A stretch of DNA of 39,044 nucleotides from an uncultured Atopobiaceae bacterium (GCA_944320385.1 CALUHH010000022.1:1-39044); one strand, 5' to 3'. Shown: positions 14,769-22,335, numbered from the stretch's first letter. Translations and numbers: made by a program. Notes: a model not told the origin generated them from the sequence alone.

Positions 14769-15878
14769 ATGGCCGAGAAGAGCTATCGCGTGCTCGTGAT
14801 CAACCCCGGCTCCACCTCCACCAAGGTGGGCCTGTTCGACGGGGAGACCGAGGTCTTCTCCGAGAACGTCGCGCACTCCGCCGACAAGCTCGCGGAGTTC
14901 GGCGGCATCTCCGAGCAGATGCCCTACCGCCGCGACACCATCCGCGAGATGCTCGACGCCCACGGCGTCGACCTCGCGAGCGTCGACGCCTTCGTCGGGC
15001 GCGGCGGCGGCCTGTTGCCCACGCCGGGCGGCACCTACGCGGTGAACGAGGTCATGCTGCGCCACTCCCACGACGGCGCCAACGGCATCCAGCATCCCGC
15101 CCAGCTCGGCCCGCAGCTCGCCAACGAGTTCGCCCAGGCGGCCGGCGGCAAGCCCGCCTTCGTGGTCAACCCGCCCGACACCGACGAGCTCTGCGACCTC
15201 GCGCGCATGACCGGCGTGAAGGGCGTGTACCGCCGCGTGCACCTGCACGCGCTCAACCTCAAGGAGACGGCCATCCGCCACGCGGCGTCGCTCGGCCGCC
15301 GCTACGAGGACTGCTGCTTCGTCGTGTGCCACATCGGCGGCGGCATCTCCGTCTCGGCCCACGACCACGGCCAGATGGTCGACGGCAACGACATCGTCGG
15401 CGGCGACGGCCCGATGGCGCCCACGCGCTGCGGCGCCGTGCCCGTGGTGGAGCTGCTGCGCTACCTGGAGAGCCACACCACCGGCGACGCGCGCGCCCTG
15501 TGCATGAAGACCGGCGGCTTCGTCGATCTTCTCGGTACCTCGGACGCGCTCGAGGTGAGCCAGCGCGCCGCTGCGGGAGAGCCCGCCTGCAGGCGCGCGT
15601 GGGACGCGATGATCTACCAGATCTGCAAGACCATCGGCGAGATGGCCTGCGTGCTCGAGGGCCACGTCGACGGCATCCTGCTCGGCGGCGGCATGGTCCA
15701 CAACGAGGGCCTGGTCGCCGACATCCGCAGGCGCTGCGAGTGGATCGCGCCCGTCACGGCCTACCCGGGCGAGTTCGAGCTCGAGGCCATGGCGGCCGGC
15801 GCGCGCCGCGTGCTCGACGGCGTCGAGGAGCCGCGCGCCTACACGGGCGTGCCCGTCTTCACCGGCTTCGACGATTGA
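14769..15878 (+). CDS. buk: Butyrate kinase-type acyl kinase
   Basis: This 369-aa protein has the acetate/butyrate kinase ATPase fold, with the phosphate-1 loop VINPGSTSTKVGLF at the N-terminus. GIQHPAQLGPQLANEF and the adenosine-side motifs CHIGGGISVSAHDHGQMVDGN (split here as CHIGGGISVS and DHGQMVDGN) are typical of Buk. It makes ATP and a free carboxylate from an acyl phosphate. The ATG follows the upstream stop by one base, so translation is coupled. It ends the operon before a strong terminator. The exact acyl chain (butyrate, a branched chain or an aryl acid) is not known. Confidence 0.88.
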   Translation: MAEKSYRVLVINPGSTSTKVGLFDGETEVFSENVAHSADKLAEFGGISEQMPYRRDTIREMLDAHGVDLASVDAFVGRGGGLLPTPGGTYAVNEVMLRHSHDGANGIQHPAQLGPQLANEFAQAAGGKPAFVVNPPDTDELCDLARMTGVKGVYRRVHLHALNLKETAIRHAASLGRRYEDCCFVVCHIGGGISVSAHDHGQMVDGNDIVGGDGPMAPTRCGAVPVVELLRYLESHTTGDARALCMKTGGFVDLLGTSDALEVSQRAAAGEPACRRAWDAMIYQICKTIGEMACVLEGHVDGILLGGGMVHNEGLVADIRRRCEWIAPVTAYPGEFELEAMAAGARRVLDGVEEPRAYTGVPVFTGFDD

Positions 15879-15900
15879 CCGCAGACTCCGCTAGAGCAGG

Positions 15901-15942
15901 GGCCGCCCCGACGACGCTGTTTCGTCGGGGCGGCCTCGTCTT
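15901..15942 (+). terminator. Terminator of the thiolase-to-kinase operon
   Basis: The 13-bp perfect stem GGCCGCCCCGACG / CGTCGGGGCGGCC has a 9-base loop and is followed by TCGTCTT. It lies 22 bases after the butyrate kinase stop. The stretch up to 16070 shows no gene. Confidence 0.9.
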
Positions 15943-16070
15943 GGGGAGCTTGGAGGAGCTGGCTGCGTCACTATTTGCCCGATTTGGGTAATGCCGATCC
16001 GGAGCCAAAGAGGGCTTATCTCAAGTACAACTCAGAACATTAAATACACACAGTAATGCCAGTACGTAAA

Positions 16071-16104
16071 GTGCCCTGTCGGTCAGAGATGGCTGACAGG
16101 GCAC
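16071..16104 (-). terminator. Terminator of the small membrane protein gene
   Basis: The 10-bp stem GTGCCCTGTC / GACAGGGCAC has a 14-base loop. Read on the minus strand it is followed by TTTACG, and it lies about 45 bases past the stop codon. Confidence 0.75.
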
Positions 16105-16147
16105 TCAATCCTCAAGAAAAGTGACACAGGTCGGCAGCTGGGAATCC

Positions 16148-16546
16148 CTAGTCGCGCGGCTTGAGCGCGTGGAAGAGCGCCACCGACGTCACGTAGCCGA
16201 TGATCACGAGCCAGACGTAGGAGTTGAGCCACGCTGCGACGAGGCCCGGCCCTCCCGTGTGCACGAAGGCCTCGGTGAGAGAGATGATGGTCACGAAGAT
16301 GAGGTTCTCGATGAAGATCTGCACGTAGACGCGCCAGGTGGCGTCGCCGGCCCAGCCGGTGAGCGCGCGGGCGACGGCGCCGGTGGGCAGGACGAGCTGG
16401 CCGATCACGTTGGTTGCCAGTGCCACGCAGGTGAAGGTGTACCACGTGTGGTCGAAGGGCGCCCCGTCGATGATCGTGGCGCTCGTGTTGATGACGATGG
16501 CGAGGACGAGGTCCTGGATGATGACGTTGCGGTTCCACTCGCACAT
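16148..16546 (-). CDS. Small multi-pass membrane protein of unknown function
   Basis: This 132-aa protein has four likely membrane helices: VIIQDLVLAIVINTSA, FTCVALATNVIGQLVL, VYVQIFIENLIFVTII and SYVWLVIIGYVTSVALF. No family motif is recognised. The start at 16546 is favoured because GAGAAGGAGCAG precedes it; a 26-residue upstream extension in the same frame lacks a ribosome site and runs through a palindrome. It is monocistronic, with its own terminator, and lies after phosphofructokinase in the same direction. Confidence 0.65.
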   Translation of the reverse strand: MCEWNRNVIIQDLVLAIVINTSATIIDGAPFDHTWYTFTCVALATNVIGQLVLPTGAVARALTGWAGDATWRVYVQIFIENLIFVTIISLTEAFVHTGGPGLVAAWLNSYVWLVIIGYVTSVALFHALKPRD

Positions 16547-16604
16547 GACGCTGCTCCTTCTCGTGATTTCAGCCGAGAAGAGCGTACGCTCGGCGGCCCC
16601 GCGC

Positions 16605-16638
16605 AAAAAGGTGCGGGGCCTCAAAAGAGACCCCGCAC
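16605..16638 (-). terminator. Terminator of the phosphofructokinase gene, with alternative hairpin
   Basis: On the minus strand GTGCGGGG and CCCCGCAC (8 bp) enclose 12 bases and are followed by CTTTTTG, a typical intrinsic terminator. The CCCCGC arm can also pair with GGCCCCGC at 16595-16602, giving a mutually exclusive second hairpin. Confidence 0.88.
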
Positions 16639-16681
16639 GCAGGCGCTCGTTTGTGCGAGAGGTACAGGCGAGGAGTGCGAC

Positions 16682-17761
16682 CTACTCGTCGCCGAAGCTG
16701 ATGCCGAGGGCCTTGGCCTCCTTGACGAGGTCGCTCTTGGGGTCGACGTACTTGAGCTTGCCGGCGACCTCCTCGAGCGGCACGCGGCACATCTTGCCGT
16801 TGACCTGCGCGATCATGACGCCGAACTTGCCCTTGAGGCAGGCGAGGGCCGCCTCGACGCCGCACTGCGTCGCGAAGATGCGGTCCTGGGCGTCCGGCTG
16901 GCCGCCGCGCTGGGTGTGGCCGGGGACGGCGATGCGGATCTCGCGGCCGGTGCGCTTGTCGATCTCAGCGGCGATGTCGTAGGCGATCGAGGGGGAGGTG
17001 CGCTCGGCGACGAGCTTCTTGTACTCCTTCTTGGAGAGGGCGGCCTCCTCCTTGGAGATGGCGCCCTCGGCCACGACGACGATCGTGAAGCGCGAGCCCG
17101 CCTTGTCGCGCTCCTCGATGACGCGGACGACGTTGTCCATGTCATAGGGGATCTCGGGGATGAGGATGACGTCGGCGCCGCCGGCGACGCCCGCGTAGAG
17201 GGGGATCCAGCCAACCTTGTGGCCCATGATCTCGATGACGAAGACGCGCCCGTGGCTCGAGGCGGTGGTGTGGATCTCGTCGATGCAGCGGGTGGCGACC
17301 TCGACCGAGCTCGTGAAGCCGAAGGTCATGTCGGTGCCAAAGGTGTCGTTGTCGATGGTCTTTGGCAGCGCGATGACGTTCAGGCCCTCCTGGGAGAGGC
17401 GGTTGGCCGTCTTGGTGGAGCCGTTGCCGCCGAGCATGAAGAGGCAGTCGAGCTTGAGCTTGGCGTAGGTGTCCTTCATGGCCTGGACCTTGTTGACGCC
17501 GTCGGCCTCGGGCGTGTCGAGGAGCTTGAACGGCGTGCGGCTGGTGCCGAGCACGGTGCCGCCGCGGGTGAGCAGGCCCGAGAAGTCCCGGTTGTCCATC
17601 ATGTGGTAGCGCTCGTAGATGAGGCCCTGGTAGCCGTCCTCGAAGCCGTAGACCTCGACGGGCTCCTTGGACTGGCGGTAGAGCGTCTTGACGATGCCGC
17701 GCATGGTGGCGTTGAGCGCCTGGCAGTCGCCACCGCTCGTGAGAAGACCGACTCGAAGCAT
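16682..17761 (-). CDS. pfkA: 6-phosphofructokinase, Lys/Asn active-site variant
   Basis: This 359-aa protein carries the phosphofructokinase motifs GGDCQALNA (10-18), LGGNGSTKTA (110-119), PKTIDND (133-139) and MGHKVGWIPLYAG. It phosphorylates fructose 6-phosphate in glycolysis. The residue at the PPi/ATP position of GGxGS is Gly (ATP-like), but the PKTIDND lysine is the PPi-type residue, and the aspartate of GGDGS is Asn113. The phosphoryl donor is therefore uncertain. The start at 17761 has AAGAGGAAGGGAAC upstream and matches the family N-terminus MLRVGLLTSGGD. The frame continues further upstream but without homology. Confidence 0.88.
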   Translation of the reverse strand: MLRVGLLTSGGDCQALNATMRGIVKTLYRQSKEPVEVYGFEDGYQGLIYERYHMMDNRDFSGLLTRGGTVLGTSRTPFKLLDTPEADGVNKVQAMKDTYAKLKLDCLFMLGGNGSTKTANRLSQEGLNVIALPKTIDNDTFGTDMTFGFTSSVEVATRCIDEIHTTASSHGRVFVIEIMGHKVGWIPLYAGVAGGADVILIPEIPYDMDNVVRVIEERDKAGSRFTIVVVAEGAISKEEAALSKKEYKKLVAERTSPSIAYDIAAEIDKRTGREIRIAVPGHTQRGGQPDAQDRIFATQCGVEAALACLKGKFGVMIAQVNGKMCRVPLEEVAGKLKYVDPKSDLVKEAKALGISFGDE

Positions 17762-17924
17762 ACGTGTTCCCTTCCTCTTGTCCACAGATAGAGGCATTAT
17801 TGCGCTTTCAGCCGCGTCCGCGGCGTCTCGTCCGCGAGCGGTATCGTTCTCAGCGGCGTGTGTCGCGCGCCGGGCGGGAACATCTGTCACACTGGGCGAG
17901 GAGGACCTCGGAGAGGGGAGCGTC

Positions 17925-18344
17925 GTGACGGCGGACGAGAGGCGAGAGGTGCGCGAGGCGGTGCTCGCCGGGCGGCGGGCGCTGGAGAGCCTCGAGGAGG
18001 CTGCCGACGCGCTCGACAGCGCGAGCAACTGGGGGCTCTTCGACCTGCTCGCGGGCGGGTTCATCACGAGCCTGGTCAAGCACGCACGCCTAGGCGACGC
18101 CCGCGAGGCGCTCGAGCGGGCCCGCGAGGACCTCTACGCCTTCACGCGCGAGGTCGCCGACGTGCGCGCCATCGAGAGCCTGCGCGTCGACGTGGGCGGC
18201 GTCGCGACGGCGCTCGACGTGGTCGCGGACAACCCGTTCGTGGACCTCTACGTGCAGAAGAAGATCGACGACGCCCAGGACGGCGTCGAGGCTGCCATCG
18301 GCGCCACGCGCACCGTGCTCGCGCGCCTCGAGGCGCTGCGGTAG
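17925..18344 (+). CDS. Conserved hypothetical protein, helical
   Basis: This 139-aa protein is mostly helical and acidic. It contains ALDSASNWGLFDLLAGGFITSLVKHARLGDAREAL (described by its NWG.FD...GGF...VKH.....A core), which I have seen in conserved hypothetical proteins of Firmicutes and actinobacteria; its function is not known. The start is GTG at 17925 behind GAGAGGGGAG; the frame upstream runs through the divergent phosphofructokinase promoter and has no homology. TATCGTT near 17839 may be its -10 box. Confidence 0.65.
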   Translation: MTADERREVREAVLAGRRALESLEEAADALDSASNWGLFDLLAGGFITSLVKHARLGDAREALERAREDLYAFTREVADVRAIESLRVDVGGVATALDVVADNPFVDLYVQKKIDDAQDGVEAAIGATRTVLARLEALR

Positions 18345-18402
18345 CGCCCTCGGCACCTGCCGCCCGCCCCGCTCCGGTCGCGCTGCGGCCCCATCTTGTC
18401 AT

Positions 18403-18468
18403 CGAGTAAGAGTTATATGCGTTTATCGGCACGTATTTAGCGAGAAAAGCGCGAGAAACTCTTACTCG
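18403..18468. promoter_or_regulatory. 12-bp inverted repeat before the phenylacetate-CoA ligase gene
   Basis: CGAGTAAGAGTT (18403-18414) and AACTCTTACTCG (18457-18468) are perfect complements 42 bases apart. The right half runs into ACTCGGCGCCG, the 11-base core also found at the centre of the palindrome at 78-135. The spacing (four helical turns) would let one protein bind both halves on the same face. The spacer is AT-richer than its surroundings. Confidence 0.45.
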
Positions 18469-18518
18469 GCGCCGCGCGTTGTCGCATGGGTGGCGTGGCA
18501 TGTCCGTCCCCGCCCCCT

Positions 18519-18620
18519 GGCGCGTTTCCGTTTGCGAACGCGCCGCGGACCCGCGTTCTTCTCGCCTGGTGTGCGCCGTAGAATCACCCTATCCGTGTGC
18601 TTTCAGGAAAGGGCGACAAG
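18519..18620 (+). promoter_or_regulatory. Hairpin, candidate promoter and ribosome site of the phenylacetate-CoA ligase gene
   Basis: The hairpin GGCGCGTT / AACGCGCC (18519-18544) is followed by GCGTTCTTCTCGCC. TTCTTC (18556-18561) stands exactly 17 bases before TAGAAT (18579-18584), a good -10 box. AGGAAAGGG at 18605-18613 is the ribosome-binding site for the ATG at 18621. Confidence 0.5.
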
Positions 18621-19922
18621 ATGCAGGAGATTCTCCACGCGCCCCACGAGCAGATCGAGCAGATCCAGCTCGAGGGCATCAAGAAGACCGTGATCCAGTG
18701 CTACGAGAACGTGGCCTTCTACAAGAAGAGCTTCGACGAGGCCGGGTTTGACCCGTACTCGGTCAAGAGCCTCGCGGACCTCGAGAAGGCCCCGTTCGTG
18801 ACCAAGCAGGACCTGCGCGACAACTACCCCTACGGCATGTTCGCCACGCCGCTCTCCGAGGTGAAGGAGATCCACATGTCCTCGGGCACCACCGGCGTGG
18901 CGACGGTGGGCGGCTACACCCAGCACGACCTCGAGATCTGGGGCGAGTGCTTCGCGCGCGGCATCGAGTACGCAAACGGCGGCGCCGATGACGTCGTCCA
19001 CGTCTGCTACGGCTACGGCCTCTTTACCGGCGGCCTGGGCGCGCACTACGGTGGCCTCTACTCCGGCGCCACGACGATCCCCATGTCCGCGGGCAACACC
19101 GAGCGCCAGATCCGCGTGCTCAAGGAGATGGGGTCCACCATCATCTGCTGCACGCCGAGCTACGCCATGCACATCGCCGACACCGCCCTCGAGATGGGCC
19201 TCGACCCGGCGCGCGACTTCCACCTGCGCGCGGGCATCCACGGCGCCGAGCCCTTCTCGGACAACTTCCGCCGCGACCTCGAGCGCAAGCTCAACTACCA
19301 CGTGCTCGACGTCTACGGCCTCACCGAGACCATGGGCCCGGGCGTGGCCATCGAGTGCTGGGAGCAGGACGGCCTGCACCTGGCCGAGGACCACTTCTAC
19401 GCGGAGATCATCGACCCCAACACCGGCGAGGTCCTGCCCGACGGCGAGTGGGGCGAGCTCGTGCTCACCACGATCGACCGCGAGGCGTCCCCGGTCGTGC
19501 GCTACCGCACGCGCGACATCACGCGCATCCTGCCGGGCGAGTGCGCCTGCGGCTGCACGCACCGCAGGATCGACCGCATCCACGGCCGCACCGACGACAT
19601 GCTCATCATCCGCGGCGTCAACGTCTTCCCGAGCCAGATCGAGGACGTCATGAAGACGTTCCCGCAGGTCTCCTCCTGGTACCAGATCGAGATCGACACC
19701 GACCAGCGCTCGCTCGACCTCGTCACGCTCAAGGCGGAGGTCAACCCCGACTTTGGCTTCGACTCCGTCGCCGCCGTCGAGCGCCTGCAGAAGGAGATGT
19801 CCGCGCGCCTCAAGACGGCCCTTTCCGTGGGCGTCAAGGTCAAGCTCGTGGAGCCCAAGACCATCGCGCGCAGCGAGGGCAAGGCCAAGCGCATCGTCGA
19901 CCTGCGAAAGGGGATCAAGTAA
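18621..19922 (+). CDS. paaK: Phenylacetate-CoA ligase family AMP-forming enzyme
   Basis: This 433-aa protein is of PaaK size. It shows the adenylate-forming motifs SSGTTGVATVGGYT (AMP-binding loop), DVYGLTETMGPG and YRTRDIT, and a C-terminal hinge domain with GRTDDMLIIRGVNVFPSQIE. It activates an aryl acid such as phenylacetate or indoleacetate to its CoA thioester. The next gene overlaps its stop codon and encodes an ACT-domain protein, a common pairing near indolepyruvate oxidoreductase genes in anaerobes. Here no oxidoreductase subunits are adjacent, so its role may be in salvage of aryl acids or in feeding acyl-CoA to the thiolase/kinase module. The latter is only inference. Confidence 0.85.
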   Translation: MQEILHAPHEQIEQIQLEGIKKTVIQCYENVAFYKKSFDEAGFDPYSVKSLADLEKAPFVTKQDLRDNYPYGMFATPLSEVKEIHMSSGTTGVATVGGYTQHDLEIWGECFARGIEYANGGADDVVHVCYGYGLFTGGLGAHYGGLYSGATTIPMSAGNTERQIRVLKEMGSTIICCTPSYAMHIADTALEMGLDPARDFHLRAGIHGAEPFSDNFRRDLERKLNYHVLDVYGLTETMGPGVAIECWEQDGLHLAEDHFYAEIIDPNTGEVLPDGEWGELVLTTIDREASPVVRYRTRDITRILPGECACGCTHRRIDRIHGRTDDMLIIRGVNVFPSQIEDVMKTFPQVSSWYQIEIDTDQRSLDLVTLKAEVNPDFGFDSVAAVERLQKEMSARLKTALSVGVKVKLVEPKTIARSEGKAKRIVDLRKGIK

Positions 19923-20350
19923 TGATCGATCAGATTACGGTTTTCCTCGAGAACAAGCGCGGCCGCATCGCGTCGCTGTGCCGCACCCTCGGCGACGCCA
20001 ACATCAACATGGCGGCGCTCTCCGTGGCTGACACCACCGAGTACGGCATCGTGCGCATCATCTGCAGCGACACCGCCGCCGCGCTGGCCGCGCTCGACGC
20101 CGGCGGCTACCGCGCCATCAAGACCAAGGTCATGGCCATCGCCGTCCCGCACCACCCGGGCGGCGCCGCCGACCTGCTCGAGAAGCTCGACGACCTCGAC
20201 GTGGACATCGAGTACTTCTACTGCTTCTCCACCACCGACGACATGGCCGTGCTGGCGCTCAAGATCGCCGACCCGGCAAGCGCCGCGGAGGCGAGCTGGG
20301 CCATCGAGAAGGCCGGCTTCCACGTGTTTGACCAGGACGAGGTCGAGTAG
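19922..20350 (+). CDS. Tandem ACT-domain protein
   Basis: This 142-aa protein is made of two ACT domains (ITVFLENKRGRIASLCRTLG and an equivalent AVPHHPGGAADLLEKL). ACT domains bind amino acids or related ligands and regulate enzymes. Its ATG overlaps the stop codon of the ligase gene (TAATG), so translation is coupled and it probably regulates or partners the ligase. A strong terminator follows. Confidence 0.88.
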   Translation: MIDQITVFLENKRGRIASLCRTLGDANINMAALSVADTTEYGIVRIICSDTAAALAALDAGGYRAIKTKVMAIAVPHHPGGAADLLEKLDDLDVDIEYFYCFSTTDDMAVLALKIADPASAAEASWAIEKAGFHVFDQDEVE

Positions 20351-20372
20351 CGTCCGTCTGCTGCTCTCACCG

Positions 20373-20412
20373 GGGGCCTGCCATACAATCGATGTATGGC
20401 AGGCCCCTTTAT
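20373..20412 (+). terminator. Terminator of the ligase-ACT operon
   Basis: The 15-bp perfect stem GGGGCCTGCCATACA / TGTATGGCAGGCCCC has a 5-base loop and is followed by TTTATTA. Confidence 0.93.
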
Positions 20413-20486
20413 TATGTATTTTACGAAGGGGCGTTCCGCGCCTACCATAGGGTCGTACGGCAACGCGAACCTCGGAGGCGGCAATC

Positions 20487-20687
20487 ATGATCCTTGGCCT
20501 GGGCATTCCCGAGCTGGCAGTCATTCTCCTCATCGTGCTCGTGATCTTTGGGCCCAAAAACCTGCCCAAGCTCGGCTCGGCCCTCGGCAAGACCGTCAAG
20601 AGCGTGCGCGAGGGCATGGAGGAGGGCTCTGGCGACTCGGAGCCCGCCCCTGCCACGGCCGAGAAGAACGACGAGCCCGAGCAGTAG
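20487..20687 (+). CDS. tatA: Sec-independent translocase TatA/E-type protein
   Basis: This 66-aa protein starts with a hydrophobic helix (LGIPELAVILLIVLVIFGP), followed by the conserved FGPKNLPKLG hinge and an amphipathic helix, then an acidic tail. This is the TatA family, which forms the pore of the twin-arginine export system. TatC is not in the window, and no adjacent tat gene is seen. The start has GGAGG 9 bases upstream. Its lysine- and proline-rich tail includes one copy of GAGAAGAACG within the coding sequence. Confidence 0.9.
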   Translation: MILGLGIPELAVILLIVLVIFGPKNLPKLGSALGKTVKSVREGMEEGSGDSEPAPATAEKNDEPEQ

Positions 20688-20700
20688 TCCTTCCTCCCAG

Positions 20701-20732
20701 CCCCCGGGACCCTTTCCCGCCCGGGGGCGTTT
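20701..20732 (+). terminator. Terminator of tatA
   Basis: The 8-bp stem CCCCCGGG / CCCGGGGG has an 11-base loop, followed by CGTTTCT, 13 bases after the tatA stop codon. Confidence 0.78.
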
Positions 20733-20748
20733 CTGTGCGAGTCGGGGC

Positions 20749-20907
20749 CTGCCGGTCGGGGGCGGCCTGCCAGTCGGGGCCTCCGGTCGGGTCTGCCAGT
20801 TGGGGACAGTCCCCAATTTACAGAAAAGTTTTATGTAAATTGGGGACTGTCCCCAACTGGCAGACCCGACCGGAGGCCCCGACTGGCAGGCCGCCCCCGA
20901 CCGGCAG
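20749..20907. repeat. Perfect inverted repeat with 74-bp arms
   Basis: Arms 20749-20822 and 20834-20907 are exact complements with an 11-base AT-rich loop (GAAAAGTTTTA). Each arm contains a nested GGGGACAGTCCCC palindrome and repeated CTGCCAGT(C/T)GGGG units. It lies between the convergent tatA and lysR genes, ending 6 bases from the lysR stop. It could act as a bidirectional terminator, but it is far longer than needed for that. Confidence 0.95.
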
Positions 20908-20913
20908 AGCGGG

Positions 20914-21756
20914 TCAGGTGAGCTCGCCGAGGAGGGCGACGGCGCGCTCCGCGAGCGGGGAGAGGGCTCGGTCGGCCTTCCAGATGACGGCGGCACGCGT
21001 CTCGAGGTCCTTCTCGGTGACGGTCTTGATGTAGCAGTCCCCGGTGTCGCAGACGGCCAGCAGTGAGCGCGGCACGAGGCCCACGCCCAGGCCCGCCGCC
21101 GCGCAGGCGCAGGTGGCGCGGCTGTCATCCGTCAGGCAGAAGGGAGGCTCCGCGAGCAGCGCCGCCGTGCGGCGGTCGCAGGCGAGCGGGACGTCCGCAA
21201 GCTCCGAGAGGCTCACCTCGAGCTCCGCGCCGCGCTCCAGGGCCGGCGGCATGACGGCCACGAGGGGCTCGGCAGGGGCGTAGCGGCAGCGCAGGCCCTG
21301 TGACGAGAAGGGCGTGCGCACGACCCCCACCTCGGCGATGCCGCCCGCGACGAGCTCGAGCACCTCCGGCACGCTCCCGCCGCGCACCTCGAGCGCGACG
21401 TCTGGCGCGCGCTCGGCGAGCTCCGCGAGCCGCGGGCCCGGGGCGAGCCCTGCGGCGGAGTCGCAGATTGCGAGGCAGAGCGTGCCGGTGAGGCCCTTTC
21501 CCACGCTCGACACCTCGCGCGCGGTGGCGGTCGCCATCGCGAGGATGCGCGTCGCGCGCTCGTGGAGGAGCCGACCGGCATCCGTCAGCGTGACGCCGCG
21601 GGGCCCGCGTCGGACGAGCTGCGCGTCGAGCTCGCGCTCGAGCTGGGCGAGCTCGTAGGAGAGCGGCGGCTGCGAGATGTGCAGGCGCCTTGCGGCGGCG
21701 GTGATCTGCCCCTCCTCGGCGATGGCGACGAAGTACTCCAGCTGCTTGAGATTCAC
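20914..21756 (-). CDS. LysR-family transcriptional regulator
   Basis: This 280-aa protein has the LysR DNA-binding domain at its N-terminus (LKQLEYFVAIAEEGQITAAARRLHISQPPLS, here noted as helix-turn-helix residues 2-60) and a periplasmic-binding-protein-like effector domain. The start is GTG at 21756, directly behind AGGAGGAAT; an upstream extension in frame has no homology. LysR proteins usually regulate a divergent neighbour. The nearest rightward gene is the small protein at 22084, 327 bases away. The effector is not recognisable. Confidence 0.87.
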   Translation of the reverse strand: MNLKQLEYFVAIAEEGQITAAARRLHISQPPLSYELAQLERELDAQLVRRGPRGVTLTDAGRLLHERATRILAMATATAREVSSVGKGLTGTLCLAICDSAAGLAPGPRLAELAERAPDVALEVRGGSVPEVLELVAGGIAEVGVVRTPFSSQGLRCRYAPAEPLVAVMPPALERGAELEVSLSELADVPLACDRRTAALLAEPPFCLTDDSRATCACAAAGLGVGLVPRSLLAVCDTGDCYIKTVTEKDLETRAAVIWKADRALSPLAERAVALLGELT

Positions 21757-21800
21757 GATTCCTCCTACGTATGGCCGCGTTATAGCAAAATTGTATGATA
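21757..21800 (-). promoter_or_regulatory. Promoter region of the lysR-type gene
   Basis: On the minus strand, TATAAC is a good -10 box and CATACAATTTTGCTA upstream resembles a LysR T-n11-A site. AGGAGG follows the -10 box just before the GTG. Between here and 21960 there is no gene; AATGCCAT occurs twice (21832, 21849) near complementary GGGACAGA/TCTGTCCC parts. Confidence 0.4.
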
Positions 21801-21982
21801 TGGCGGGCGGCCGCCGTGAGTTCGCCGAGAATGCCATAGGGGACAGAAAATGCCATCTGAGAGCGTGAATCTGTCCCGGTTGGCATGCTCGCCGCGAGCG
21901 GTATCCTGTGGGCGCTCTGTGATGCCCCCGACGCTGGCGCCGCCTTTCAGGGCAGAGGATAAACCGCAGCTTAACGGGGTCT

Positions 21983-22052
21983 TAACAACTCATGTAGGAG
22001 TTGTAAACGTTCTGTCAAGTCACTTTCGGCAAACGGGCTCTTTGGGTATAAC
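21983..22052 (+). promoter_or_regulatory. Operator-like palindrome and -10 box before the 75-aa gene
   Basis: TTAACAACTC and GAGTTGTAAA (21983-22008) form an inverted repeat around ATGTAG. TATAAC at 22047-22052 is a good -10 box 32 bases before the start codon. CTTAAC occurs twice near the left half. AAAGGAGGGAAGG is the ribosome-binding site. Confidence 0.5.
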
Positions 22053-22083
22053 AGTCGCGTCCAACAATGAAAGGAGGGAAGGT

Positions 22084-22311
22084 ATGACCAAGATCAAGGA
22101 AATGAGCAAGCGTCAGCGCAAGGTGCTCGACGCCTGTCACAACGGCTGGTTCATGAGCGGCGAGTATCGCGCGCTGGTGGACGGTCACGAGCGCCGCTTC
22201 TGGGCTGACAGCCAGAAGCTCCTGTTCAAGGACGTTGACGAGTGGTTCTCCTCCCACGAGCAGAACCACGCGGACTCGCACCTGCTCGTCAAGTGCGTTG
22301 CCGCTGCGTAA
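22084..22311 (+). CDS. Small conserved hypothetical protein
   Basis: This 75-aa protein begins MTKIKEMSKRQRKVLDACH and has a basic N-terminus and several His/Trp/Phe residues (WFMSGEY, RRFWADSQK, DVDEWFSSHEQNH). No family is recognised. A near-consensus AAAGGAGGGAAGG ribosome site, a good -10 box, an operator-like palindrome and a strong terminator show that it is a real, well-expressed single gene. It may be a regulatory or stress protein; this is unproven. Confidence 0.72.
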   Translation: MTKIKEMSKRQRKVLDACHNGWFMSGEYRALVDGHERRFWADSQKLLFKDVDEWFSSHEQNHADSHLLVKCVAAA

Positions 22312-22335
22312 GCGACACAGCATCCCACTTTGGGA

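Noticed and set aside
18090..18501. Minus-strand frames opposite the 139-aa protein
   Set aside because: Their composition is typical of high-GC shadow frames, and the plus frame has a conserved core.
21832..21885. Riboswitch-like fold between lysR and the 75-aa gene
   Set aside because: The GGGACAGA/TCTGTCCC and ATGCCA/TGGCAT pairs cross each other and are short. I could not match any known riboswitch.
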